Shown here: piece by piece, positions 36,266 to 47,540 of the stretch
How positions within the stretch are numbered: position 1 is the first letter of the stretch
How the letters are laid out: each line of letters begins with the position of its first letter
Assembly (NCBI GenBank): GCA_018417955.1
Contig: JACTVC010000001.1
Span: 4,154,001-4,218,000, forward strand
Direction: 5' to 3'
Origin: Laccaria trichodermophora
Taxonomy: Eukaryota > Basidiomycota > Agaricomycetes > Agaricales > Hydnangiaceae
DNA length: 64,000 nt
The notes under the pieces: generated by a model
What the model was told of the DNA's origin: nothing
Seen by the model: only the letters and a program-made list of their open reading frames with translations
Databases searched by the model: none
Made by a program: the position numbers and the translations under genes

Positions 36266-37285
36266 CAGAAGGGGCAAACTGCATTTGTTGCCTGGTGAAG
36301 AGGTATTAAAAAGGAGATAATTATGTTAAATAGTCAATCTCACATTAGTGTCGAAAATGTTCAAGTAAAAAAGATTCATTTTTATCTCAACTTTGCAGTC
36401 ACAAAAAGGTGATGATGTGTATGTCAAATATTTATTGGTAGTTTGTTAGTGCAGCAATAACTGAGAAACAAAAGAAATTGTGCCAGGAAAAGAAGATAAA
36501 GAAAGACCCTGTTTTACCTTTGCAACAACAATGAGGCAATTATTTAATGTCATTGAAAGATCCATCTGGCCTGAGGGAACAGAAACAAAGAATTGGGTTC
36601 CTTTGTTAAATTTGATTTCCTTGTGTTAGAAAAGACCCTTGTGACCTCATTTGTTTATGCATACATTTTGTTTACACCTTTCCGATCATTCTCTCTTTTT
36701 CCATTCTACATATACTTCTGCTGTTTGCTAGTCTTTATTCCAAGCCACCCATTTTTCATATATAAACTGCAAACCTTATTTTTCCCACCTCAGTCGTCAT
36801 CACAACTGTGTCTGACTCTCAGGTGAGGTTCTTTTACTTATGCTTATTTCTCTCGACACTCACACTACCTGTATTACAGTTCTGTATGTTAACAGGTAGT
36901 TTATCCAATCAGAGTCATCATCACAACTGTGTCTGACTCTGAGTTCTGTACATTAACAGCTTTATTGCTTTTTACAGTGCCAAGAAAGACCTTTCAATGA
37001 CATTAAATAGTTGCTTCACCATTGTTGCCCAAGTAAAACAGGGTCTTTCTTTATCTTCCTTTTCTAGCAAGAATTTCTTTTGTTTCTCAGTCATTCCTGC
37101 TCTAACAAACTACCAATAAATATTTTACATACACATCATCACCTTTTTGTGGCTGCAAAGTTGAGATAACAATGAATATTTTCTATTTGAACATTTTTAA
37201 CACCAATGTGGAATTGACTATTTAACATATTTATCTCCTTTTTATTACCTCTTCACCAGGCAATGAATGTGGTTTGCCCCTTGTG
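36266..37285. mobile_element. 1.02-kb element with about 310-bp terminal inverted repeats
   Basis: The left end CAGAAGGGGCAAACTGC and inverted right end CACAAGGGGCAAACCAC begin long inverted repeats (36266-36575 against 36975-37285). The direct repeat ACT flanks it (36263-36265 and 37286-37288). The uninterrupted site is seen at 10850 (GGCAATCATGCTCACC). The centre is AT-rich and contains a duplicated GTGTCTGACTCT motif. A 3-bp duplication with CAC-type ends suggests a CACTA-like non-autonomous element; this is tentative. Confidence 0.75.
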
Positions 37286-37599
37286 ACTGCTCACCAAACA
37301 CATCCACCTTCTTCCTCCCACCACCACCAACTGTTGCCACCATCGCTCTTCATGATCAGCAGGGTCCCCTCCAGTGGCCGCCATCCACATTCATCACCCA
37401 TGCCCACCACAATGTGCCATGTCCACGTCACCAACTGAACAACCGCCAACATGACAGATGTGACTATAGGAGGGGGCAAAGTGTTCTAGGTGCCATGTAG
37501 CCAAGCGACATGGCAATTTGACAACAAACAACATTGTATCTATCAAAGGTGAGTACCCCCTGCCCTCATCCCATGCTATCCTGCTAACTGTGACCACAA

Positions 37600-38235
37600 G
37601 AAACAGCACAAGGACACTCCAAAACAACAACCCCAGCACACAAATGACCCGAATCATGAATACACCAACTCAACACCCACAAACAACACTCACCACTCAC
37701 AAAAAATGCTCACCACCCAAAAACAATGCCCACTGCCCACAAACAGTGCCCACTGCCCATGAACAACACCCACCGCCCACAATCAGCACTCACCACCCAC
37801 AAACAATGCCCGGCGTCCACCAAACAACAACACCCACCTGTCAATACCCCAGCACCCACAAACAACACCCAGTGCCCATCAATGATGCCCAGTGCCTGCC
37901 CACAAACAATACTCAAGTCCCCACACTCACTAACGACGCCTTCCCCAGCCTCCTCCACCTTGCACCAGAACCATTTAGGCCCACCACCCATAAATGAACA
38001 CCCACTGCCCATAAATGATGCCCAGCGCCCATGGATGACACCCAGCACCCAACGCCTCCCTCATCTCACATTGACAACCACACAAACACACCTCTCATGC
38101 CCACACCAACGCCAATGCTCACTGGTCAGAAAATGCCCACTGCCCATTGTAGATGCCTGCTGCCCATCAAAAACGCCCACCACCACCCATCAACAATGCC
38201 CAGCACCAACGGATGGACAATGCCCAATGCCAACA
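37600..38235. repeat. CCCACAAACAATGCC-type minisatellite
   Basis: Degenerate tandem words (CCCACAAACAA, CAATGCCCA, CACCCAGCACC) follow element X copy 3, as at 11171-11760. Open frames through it reflect composition. Confidence 0.85.
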
Positions 38236-38631
38236 CTTTCATTCATTCATGTGTTTCCCTAGACTACCAATACCAACAACCAATACCAACAAGGTGGTGG
38301 TTCCACCCACTGCCTCTTTTTTATTTTTATAGTAACTACTCGAGCCCCAGAACACAATGAGACAGCAGGAATCCCACCTGCTCTCGTTTGTTTGTGTGGC
38401 TTACATTCCTCTTGTACATACTCTAAATACTTAGAATTAAATGAGGCAGTGTTTTCGATGCTGCCTCATTACTTGTAAATTTTGATTAAGTCTGAATTAC
38501 CCAAAATAGACATGTGAAAGAAACCCTCAGCCCTAGTCATGCATGTTTAGGTTGCTGTTTCCTCCCACATCTTTCTTCCCTTCCCCCTTCATCTTGCTTT
38601 CTGTCCCCTAACCCTGCTGTTTGTCATTATG

Positions 38632-39445
38632 AGGGCAAGAAAGCTTTGATCTTTACAAGCTGGGGTGAAATCTCCCCCCAAACAGGCCCACAAGCGTGGC
38701 CAATCCAATACTGAGGCAACAACCACCAAGTGTGCTAAGGCTACTGAGGCTGATCTTGAATTGAGTGGTGAGGAGGAACCAAAGGCTGGAAAGAGCAACA
38801 AAAAGGGAAAGAGTGGTGGTAAGAAGGGGAAAAAAGCAAGGTGTGTGGCTTTTTTTATTCCAGTGCTTGGATACTAACTATTCTATTCAGAATGACAGCT
38901 GCCCAGCGAGCAGCCAGAGACAAGGCTGAGAATGATAAGAGTGTCCCAGTCCATTTGACACCATGAGCTCTTTTATTTTTATCTTTATATGATTATTTCT
39001 AATGAAATGTTGTTAGAGTTGAATGAGCCCTTGAAGCTGCTGGTACTTTGGTTGCACCTCCAAAGCATACTGTCAAATTATCAACCCCTTCTTTCCTCCC
39101 CCCTGCTCCTACTGTTTCGAGTAGCCATTCTTGTGTCAATCATGAGCCTGAAGTTACTGCTGGTCATGAAGATATAAGTGGTGAGGAGAGCAATGAGGAA
39201 GATGGTGATGAGGAAGATGAGGGTGATGAGGGTGATGAGGGTGATGAGGGTGATGAAGATACAGGCTGTCCCTTGGCCAAAGGTATTATTTTCTTTTCTT
39301 ATTGTTCTTTCATGGATTTATTATTTTTTTCTAGACATTGTTGAGTCTACTGGTGATAATTTCTTGGCTGAAGGTAATATTCTGATTTTGTTTAGTTTCA
39401 CTTTTTTATCTATTCATTCTTATATTTTCCCCAAAGGTGAGTGCC
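38632..39445 (+). pseudogene. Spliced, acidic/basic ORF of unknown function between the IR2 arms
   Basis: A frame with MKSPPKQAHKRGQSNTEATT and a Lys-rich end reaches a clean intron at 38841-38890 (donor GTGTGT, branch-like TACTAAC, acceptor TTCTATTCAG). It then reads KKARMTAAQRAARDKAEND across the junction. A later exon (about 39020-39280) contains EAAGTLVAPPKHTVK and an EEDEGDEGDEGD acidic run with 9-bp repeats. An in-frame TGA follows MRARKL upstream and the exon near 38950 ends early, so the gene looks broken. The conserved splice signals argue that it was once expressed. Probably transposon-associated. Confidence 0.45.
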
Positions 39446-41281
39446 CACCCTGTTAACAGCCACCATGGCATGACATGACAATGAGTGCCCACAATAATGA
39501 TGAGCACCCATGATGACCACCATGCTGCAAAATGATGAATGCCCACCACATCATCAAGCCCACCACAATGATGTTGCACCTACAACACAGTCAACTTAGT
39601 AAACCTAAAAATACCTAAACCTCTATAAGAATAAAAGAAGAGAAGTCTGTGAGTGTTGCAATGGGTGGCTTCTGAAAGTGTGGTGATACGGAGTGTAACA
39701 ATACACCTGTAAAAATGCGAATTTTAGCAATTTCTCCTATAAAACCTCCTATGGTAGAAATACAGTTACATTGATCATAAGGATCATTAGACACAACCCA
39801 GTCTAGTCAATTAAAGTCTACATCCAAGAAATGTGCATGCCTTAGGCAGTAGGAATTGTGGTTGGTTCATGACCGAATCACTTCAATATACTCGAAGTCT
39901 AATAAAAGGCTATGCTACCATGAAATAGTACACTACCGAGTATTCTAGAGTAAAGACACCCCCGCACAGGGTGTTGGAGTTTACACCAAACCAGGGTCTC
40001 ACTTTATTATGGATTAAAAGATATTAATTCTAAAGATAAACACACAAGTGTAGAAACTCAACGCATACCTGATGCGAGAAGTCATTCGGTCACATGCTAT
40101 GAAGCATGATCCAAGAAGTCATGTGGAGAGATGCATCACACGCATCACGCGCATCAATGCATCACAAATCATGGCATCATTGACCCAAGAAAACTAAGCT
40201 TTGTGAAATATTCTGAAGCCTGCCAAAAGAGAAAAAACTATGAATGATTTGCCATGTGGTCCGAGGCCTGGGCATAGTATCTAATAATAGAGAGAAAAAA
40301 TCACTAAGCAGACCGTTCATCTTATTTGAACCGATCGTGCAAACTGTTTACGGCGATTCCTGCATATGCATCAATACTGATGCGTCGTGTCGCCACAATA
40401 GAGAAAACACTACGAAAACTTAAAAGAAGTCAGCTCAGTTGTGCCACACACAACCGAGCCACTTCAAGCCTTTACTAAAAAGTCAGTATTAATTCGTCCG
40501 ACCTCTCGGACAATGCATGGACATGTAAATATAAATAGAAAACATAGAATAGTATAAAAAGAGGACACGCGCAGGCTGAAATGTAAGAAATTATCCCCCG
40601 CATTGACCAGCTGTCACACTCCCAGTAGCATCTGAGGCAGTGGATAAGTTTGTAATCAATTTAAGGACTTTTCTTCGCAGACATAAGTAACGTGTGCCCA
40701 GAACCAGTGTGTTAAGTGGGGATCACAAAGCTTTTGTAAGGTTGTCTCTTCAATTAGTAAGAGAGCTCTCTACTATTACCGAGGAATCCAAGTGAGCGTG
40801 CTTGAAGAGTCTTTAAGACTAGTTTGGACTGCACCAGAGGCATAATAAAAGCTCAAGGGAGTTATAAAAGTCTACAAAGCACAATTTCTTTGTCATTTCT
40901 TCATATACAGTTAGAATGCAATCCCAGAACACCAAGACAGTCCCAATAAAAGCTGTTTCCCTTCGAAGACTACTAAGTTTCGAATTCTATACTTGTGCCT
41001 GCATGTAAAAACAATACCATTTGTTCCAAAAAGGTCTACTAGACTTAGATAAGTGATATAAAATATACAAAATCGTTTCCCCGAACTTCTACTTAAGTTC
41101 TAACAAAACAAGTGTGGTAATTCTATTTACCATATGAACCCAAACTCGAAGTACCGAGCATGTACCTGTGGTGATAACTGTTTAAGGTGTCAGTGTGTGT
41201 GTGTGTTGTTTAGGTGTTCATGCATCTTGTCAGCATGTCCGATTTGCACTTTCCTCACTCCCACGTGTCACAGTCTTCTCA
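39430..41281. repeat. Right arm of inverted repeat IR2
   Basis: Inverse of 33216-35067 across 1852 bp, separated from it by 4.36 kb of unrelated sequence. It starts inside CCCAAAGGTGAGTGCCC and ends after CACAGTCTTCTCA. It contains the mirrored 1.48-kb insertion. Confidence 0.95.
39689..41166. mobile_element. Mirrored copy of the 1.48-kb insertion
   Basis: Flanked by TGTGGTGATA at 39679-39688 and 41167-41176, the complement of the flanks in the left arm. It was carried along when the arm was duplicated. Contains TGTAACAATACACCTG near its start and TGTTGGAGTTTACACC inside, but no coding frame. Confidence 0.5.
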
Positions 41282-42200
41282 GTGGTTGGGGTTCCTTGGC
41301 CTTTTCTGAGTAGAGGGTGATGTCATCATCATGATCCCTATAAAATGTAATCAAGGTGACAAGCAGATAAAGAGAATGATGTCAGTGATGCATGTAATGG
41401 TCATCGACAGTGTACAAGTATGATTGTTGACACAAAATAGAAGTTTAACACACAAATAAAAATGCACTGACAATGTGCATGACAAGCTTTGGGACCAATA
41501 GTGATGATGACAATGTGGGTGATGAATTTAGAATGAGAATGACGACTAAGGTGATTTTTTAGTAGAAAGATGAGAAGTAAACTGTGGTGAAGAGAACTTG
41601 TTGTTTTACTAGCAGAGTACATGGCTGTTATATGCAAAAGGATGTAAATAAATCAAAACAACCTAGAAGGGAGAATTTGAAATGTTGAAGCTAAAAGGAG
41701 CAGAAAAAGTGATAAGGTATATAGTAAACAAAAATGATGAAAAGTCAGTGAAATAATCCAAAGTTGCTGGGTTTGCGTGAAGTATAAACATGCCTGGATC
41801 TGGTGATCGATGACATATGCATGTTGCCCATCGGTCTGGAATGTGCATGTGAGTCAGCAATGTGGATAGATGATTGGTGAAATCTCAGAGATGCATCATG
41901 CATGTTGTGCTGCGTGAAGAAACACCCAGATATAGTAGTTACACGCATGCAGCATGTCGCTCCTTATCAACGATGAGTGTGCCCATGACAAGAATGAGCA
42001 CCTGCATTGTCAAGCACCCACAACAAGTGCACCCAGCTCCACCACCTGTGCACAGCAATGAGCATCCTCCACATCTTCTCCCTTTTCCCTCCCCTTCCTT
42101 TTCTCTGCCCTGTTCTTTGTTTATCTTCCCTCACTTTCCCTCACCCTCCATTTTCCCTCCCCCTTCCCTGTCCCTCATCTCTTCCTTGTGCCTCTCTTTG
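41282..42200. other. Mostly featureless, ending in a pyrimidine tract
   Basis: 41282-41990 shows no gene or repeat that I recognise. 42070-42200 is a CCCTCCCC/TTTTCTCT tract like those at 7975, 27365 and 48915. Confidence 0.5.
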
Positions 42201-42210
42201 CACAAGTATA

Positions 42211-42480
42211 CATAGATGTCGCTATAGTACCATAACAATAGAAATTGACAATTGTCCCAATAAGTCATAGGGCTACCCCAATGGGCCCAATACACATGGA
42301 CACTATGGATCCATACCTGGGACCAATGGATGTTTACAGCATATGGTATTAATGTGTGGCCCAATGCATATTCTGCAGATGTGGTTATTGCCATAATCAA
42401 TGGTACCATAGGTACCCAAAGTATAATCTACAGAATGGCCAAATGTTGGGCCACATGCATTCAAGAGATCACCGGAAGCA
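42211..42480 (+). repeat. Repeat R1, uninterrupted copy
   Basis: Contains AGTATACATAGATGTCGCTA, CCAATGGGCCCAATACACAT and CAAAGTATAATCTACAGAAT. It shows the empty site (ATCCATAC, 42309-42316) of the KDZ insertion at 6951. Confidence 0.85.
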
Positions 42481-42519
42481 TTGACATGCTGACTGCAAGT
42501 GCTCTGAAAATGTGACTGA

Positions 42520-43242
42520 AAAAATGTCCGGATTTGTGGTTGCCATGTTGGATGTCACTGCCCCAAATATGCAGCTGAAGAAAGGTCCGGATTTGTCACT
42601 AGTATGCAGAATACCAGTGCTCCAAAAATGCAGCCGAAAAAATGTCCGGATTTGTGATTAACTTAGTTAATGTCACTGCTCCGAAAATTCGGCCGAAAAA
42701 AACATCTGGATTTGTATTTAAGATGCTGAATGTCATTGCCCCAAAAATGCGGCCGAAAAAATGTCCAGAGTTGTAGTTGACTGGGTAAATGTCACTGCTC
42801 CAAAAATGCGGCCGAAAAAACATCCGGATTTGTATTTAACATGCTGAATGTCATTGCCCTGAAAATGCGGCCAAAAAAATGTCCGGAGTTGTAGTTGACT
42901 GGGTAAATGTCACTGCTCCAAAAACACGGCCGAAAAAAATCCGGATTTGTATTAGTAAAACACTGTCCGAAATTTCAGATGTAATGTTGACAGGCGCCAG
43001 ACAACCCCTGTGGAATGCTTCGATGCCCGAAATTTAGAACTTCAAGCACCCGAAAATGCGGCCAAAAAAATGTCCAGATTTGTGATTAACTTGGTAAACG
43101 TCGCTGCTCCGAAAATGTGACCAGAAAGACATCCGGATTTGTATTAGTGCACCAATGTCCGATGTTTCGGATGTAATTTTGACATGGACCAGACAGCCCC
43201 CCCATGGATTGCTCTGAAGTCCGAAATTTTTTAAGTTAGTTC
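42520..43242 (+). repeat. 59-bp minisatellite outside the FB2 arm
   Basis: Units near 59 bp with core GCGGCCGAAAAAACATCCGG alternate two flavours, TATTTAACATGCTGAATGTC and TGATTAACTTGGTGAACGTC. The same repeat, same orientation, resumes at 43760 inside the left FB2 arm. Confidence 0.9.
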
Positions 43243-43760
43243 GAACCTTCTTCTGTTTGGCCCGCGGGTTTCCAATTACAGCAACGGACCTTTTGTGGCT
43301 CCCCCGCGGGTCTCCGATTACACCCATGGATTACCTGCTGCTCCGTTACACCTGTGGCCACCCACGGACCACCTGCTGCTCCTTGACCAATTGGCCCTCT
43401 TCCATCAGCCCCCCACCCGTGGGCCACGTTTGCAGCTGGCCTGCAAAATGGACCAACAATTGTGCCTTTACATTCAGAGACCATTATTCCATTACACCCG
43501 TGGACCAGCAATTGTGCTGTTTCATCCACGGACAAGCACTTGTTCCATTACACCCGTGGGCTGCACTCTCATCCGCGGACCTGCTCTTTTTCTGTTACCC
43601 CCACGGACCAGCAATTCTTTTATCTGCGGACTGACGGATTACCTACCACTCCGTTTCTGCGGACACCCATTGTTGCTGTTGGACCCATGGGCCACACCAT
43701 TTGTTAAGCCCATTGGTCTGTTACATCCGCGGGCCACCAGCTAGAGCTCCACGGACGTGA
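43243..43760. repeat. GC-rich CCCGCGGGT/CCACGGACC block, left FB2 arm
   Basis: A degenerate repeat of CCGCGGG, CCATTACACCCGTGG and GACCAGCAATTG words, with much higher GC than its neighbours. Inverted copy at 47541-48058. Long open frames occur on both strands because of composition. Confidence 0.85.
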
Positions 43761-45190
43761 ACATCTGGATTTGTATTTAACATGCTGAATGTCATTGCCC
43801 CAAAAATGCGGCTGAAAGAATGTCCGGATTTGTGATTAACTTGGTGAACGTCACTGATCCGAAAATGTGGCCGAAAAAACATCTGGATTTGTATTAGTGC
43901 AACAATGTCCGAAGTTTCACATGTAATTTTGACATGGACCAGACAACCCCCCATGGAATGCTCTGAAGTCTGAAATTTTTTAAGTTACTTCCATCCAGAT
44001 ATAATAATCCCCATAGACTGCACCAATGTCCGAAATTTTGGATGTAATTTTGACAGGGGCCAGACAACCCCCATGGAATGCTCCAATGTCCGAAATTTAT
44101 ACTTCAAGTACCCGAAAATGCGGTCACAAAAACATCCGGATTTGTATTTAACATGCTGAATGTCATTACCCCGAAAATGTGGCTGAAAAAATGTCCGGAG
44201 TTGTAGTTGACTTGATCAATGTCACTGCTCTGAAAATGCGGCCAAAAAAACATCCGGATTTGTATTTAACATGCTGAATGTCATTGCCCCGAAAATACGG
44301 CCGAAAAAATGTCCGGATTTGTGATTAACTTGGTGAACATCACTGATCCGAAAATGCGGCCGAAAAAACATCCGGATTTGTATTTAACATGCTGAATGTC
44401 ATTACCCCGAAAATGTGGCTGAAAAAATGTCCGGAGTTGTAGTTGACTTGGTCAATGTCACTGCTTTGAAAATGCGGCCGAAAAAACATCCGGATTTGTA
44501 TTTAACATGCTGAATGTCATTGCCCCGAAAATATGGCCGAAAAAATGTCCGGATTTGTGATTAACTTGGTGAACATCACTGATCCGAAAATGCGGCCGAA
44601 AAAACATCCGGATTTGTATTTAACATGCTGAATGTCATTGCCCCGAAAATGCGGCCGAAAAAATGTCCGGATTTGTGATTAACTTGGTGAACATCACTGA
44701 TCCGAAAATGTGGCCGAAAAAACATCCGGATTTGTATTAGTGCAACAATGTCCGAAGTTTCGGATGTAATTTTTACATGGACCAGACAACCCCCCGCGGA
44801 ATGCTCTGAAGTCCGAAATTTTTTAAGTTACTTCCATCCAGATATAATGATCCGCATAGACTGCACCAATGTCCGAAATTTCGGATGTAATTTTGACAAG
44901 GCCAGACAACCCCCATAGAATGCTCCAATGTCCGAAATTTAGTACTTCAAGTACCCGAAAATGCAGCCAAAAAAACAGCCGGATCTGTATTTAACATGCT
45001 GAATGTCATTGCCCTGAAAATACGGCCGAAAAAATGTCCGGATTTGTGATTAACTTGGTGAACGTCACTGATCCGAAAATGCGGCCGAAAAAACATCCGG
45101 ATTTGTATTAGTGCAACAATGGCCAAAATTTCGGATGTAATTTTGACATGGACCAGACAACCCCCCACGGAATACGTTGATATCCGAAAT
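43761..45190 (+). repeat. 59-bp minisatellite, left FB2 arm
   Basis: Continuation of the same 59-bp units, interspersed with longer pieces containing CCGAAATTTCGGATGTAATT and GACCAGACAACCCCC. Mirrored at about 46110-47540. Confidence 0.9.
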
Positions 45191-46110
45191 TCTAGACTAC
45201 AAAACTTTGTAGTGTCTGCTTTTTAGACTACACAATTTTGTAATGACCAGTTGAACTCAGGCAGAACTCTCTCAATTCTTAACCAATTTGGATGTTCTTG
45301 GGCTCGTTTTGACAGGTAAACCCGTGGGGTTGTGGGTACGGGTACTCTACAGGTCATGTATGGGCCACTTGTCTGATATTTATAGGTTTTTTAGTGTCCT
45401 TGATCATGAATGAGTATATGGGTTCATGGGTCTATGGTTGAAGGAGTGAAAAGGGTGGACATTTTGCAATTGCTGGATCATTGATTTACTATGTATAAGT
45501 ATATATATGTTCATGGAGATATGGTTCAAGGAGTGAGAATGACATAGTTCAATCTTAAAACTAAGTGAAATACCGGAATGTCAAATTGTCCATCCATTTC
45601 ACTCCTTCAATGATAGTCCCATGAACCTATGTACTTATTCATAGTGAAGGACACTACAAATTATATGTCAGAAAAGTGGACTACAAACTTTCAAGTTTGG
45701 GAGACCAGACATCAATGAATAAGTACATATGTTCATGGGGATGTATGGTTGAAGAGGTGACACAGACAGTGAAAGCAATAGCAAAATGCCCACCATTATC
45801 ACTCCTTCAACTATAGCACCCTGAATCTATGTACTTATTCATAATAAACCAATGATACAGAAATGGCAAATGTCCACCCTTCTCACTCCTTCAACTGTAG
45901 ACCCATGAACCCATATACTCATTCATGATCAAGGACACTAAAAAACCTGTAAGTATCGGACGGGTGGCCCGTACATGACCTGTAGAGTACCCGTACCCAC
46001 AACCCCACGGGTTTACCTGTCAAAACGAGCCCAAGAACATCCAAATCGGTTAGGAATTGAGAGAGTTCTGCCTGAGTTCAACTGGTCATTGCAAAATTGT
46101 GTAGTCTAGA
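45191..46110. repeat. FB2 core and axis
   Basis: Contains AGACTACAAAACTTTGTAGT with the GTCTGCTTTTT linker (45193-45230), the same hairpin unit as FB1. It also has inverted stretches with TTGGGCTCGTTTTGACAGG. Around 45540-45795 the symmetry breaks down. Confidence 0.7.
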
Positions 46111-47540
46111 ATTTCGGATATCAACGTATTCCGTGGGGGGTTGTCTGGTCCATGTCAAAATTACATCCGAAATTTTGGCCATTGTTGCACTAATACAAAT
46201 CCGGATGTTTTTTCGGCCGCATTTTCGGATCAGTGACGTTCACCAAGTTAATCACAAATCCGGACATTTTTTCGGCCGTATTTTCAGGGCAATGACATTC
46301 AGCATGTTAAATACAGATCCGGCTGTTTTTTTGGCTGCATTTTCGGGTACTTGAAGTACTAAATTTCGGACATTGGAGCATTCTATGGGGGTTGTCTGGC
46401 CTTGTCAAAATTACATCCGAAATTTCGGACATTGGTGCAGTCTATGCGGATCATTATATCTGGATGGAAGTAACTTAAAAAATTTCGGACTTCAGAGCAT
46501 TCCGCGGGGGGTTGTCTGGTCCATGTAAAAATTACATCCGAAACTTCGGACATTGTTGCACTAATACAAATCCGGATGTTTTTTCGGCCACATTTTCGGA
46601 TCAGTGATGTTCACCAAGTTAATCACAAATCCGGACATTTTTTCGGCCGCATTTTCGGGGCAATGACATTCAGCATGTTAAATACAAATCCGGATGTTTT
46701 TTCGGCCGCATTTTCGGATCAGTGATGTTCACCAAGTTAATCACAAATCCGGACATTTTTTCGGCCATATTTTCGGGGCAATGACATTCAGCATGTTAAA
46801 TACAAATCCGGATGTTTTTTCGGCCGCATTTTCAAAGCAGTGACATTGACCAAGTCAACTACAACTCCGGACATTTTTTCAGCCACATTTTCGGGGTAAT
46901 GACATTCAGCATGTTAAATACAAATCCGGATGTTTTTTCGGCCGCATTTTCGGATCAGTGATGTTCACCAAGTTAATCACAAATCCGGACATTTTTTCGG
47001 CCGTATTTTCGGGGCAATGACATTCAGCATGTTAAATACAAATCCGGATGTTTTTTTGGCCGCATTTTCAGAGCAGTGACATTGATCAAGTCAACTACAA
47101 CTCCGGACATTTTTTCAGCCACATTTTCGGGGTAATGACATTCAGCATGTTAAATACAAATCCGGATGTTTTTGTGACCGCATTTTCGGGTACTTGAAGT
47201 ATAAATTTCGGACATTGGAGCATTCCATGGGGGTTGTCTGGCCCCTGTCAAAATTACATCCAAAATTTCGGACATTGGTGCAGTCTATGGGGATTATTAT
47301 ATCTGGATGGAAGTAACTTAAAAAATTTCAGACTTCAGAGCATTCCATGGGGGGTTGTCTGGTCCATGTCAAAATTACATGTGAAACTTCGGACATTGTT
47401 GCACTAATACAAATCCAGATGTTTTTTCGGCCACATTTTCGGATCAGTGACGTTCACCAAGTTAATCACAAATCCGGACATTCTTTCAGCCGCATTTTTG
47501 GGGCAATGACATTCAGCATGTTAAATACAAATCCAGATGT
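46111..47540 (-). repeat. 59-bp minisatellite, right FB2 arm
   Basis: Inverted counterpart of 43761-45190 with ATCCGGATGTTTTTTCGGCC cores. Confidence 0.9.

Larger units (their letters stand above)
35334..37560 (+). repeat. 'Element X' copy 3, interrupted by two insertions
   Basis: After removing 35534-36170 and 36266-37285 (each with one TSD copy), the rest aligns with 10580-11170: the GTTCCTGCAGAATTCC module, TTTATTGTTTTGTTATGTAT, TGTTTGGCAATCAC and GCTCACCAAACACATCCACC. The stem is TGCCATGT/ACATGGCA at 37491-37515, followed by AAGGTGAGTACCCCC. Confidence 0.8.

Noticed and set aside
39975..41180. A solo LTR starting at TGTTGGAGTTTACACC in IR2
   Set aside because: No matching CA end with a 4-6-bp target duplication could be found. 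The 10-bp direct repeat defines different ends.
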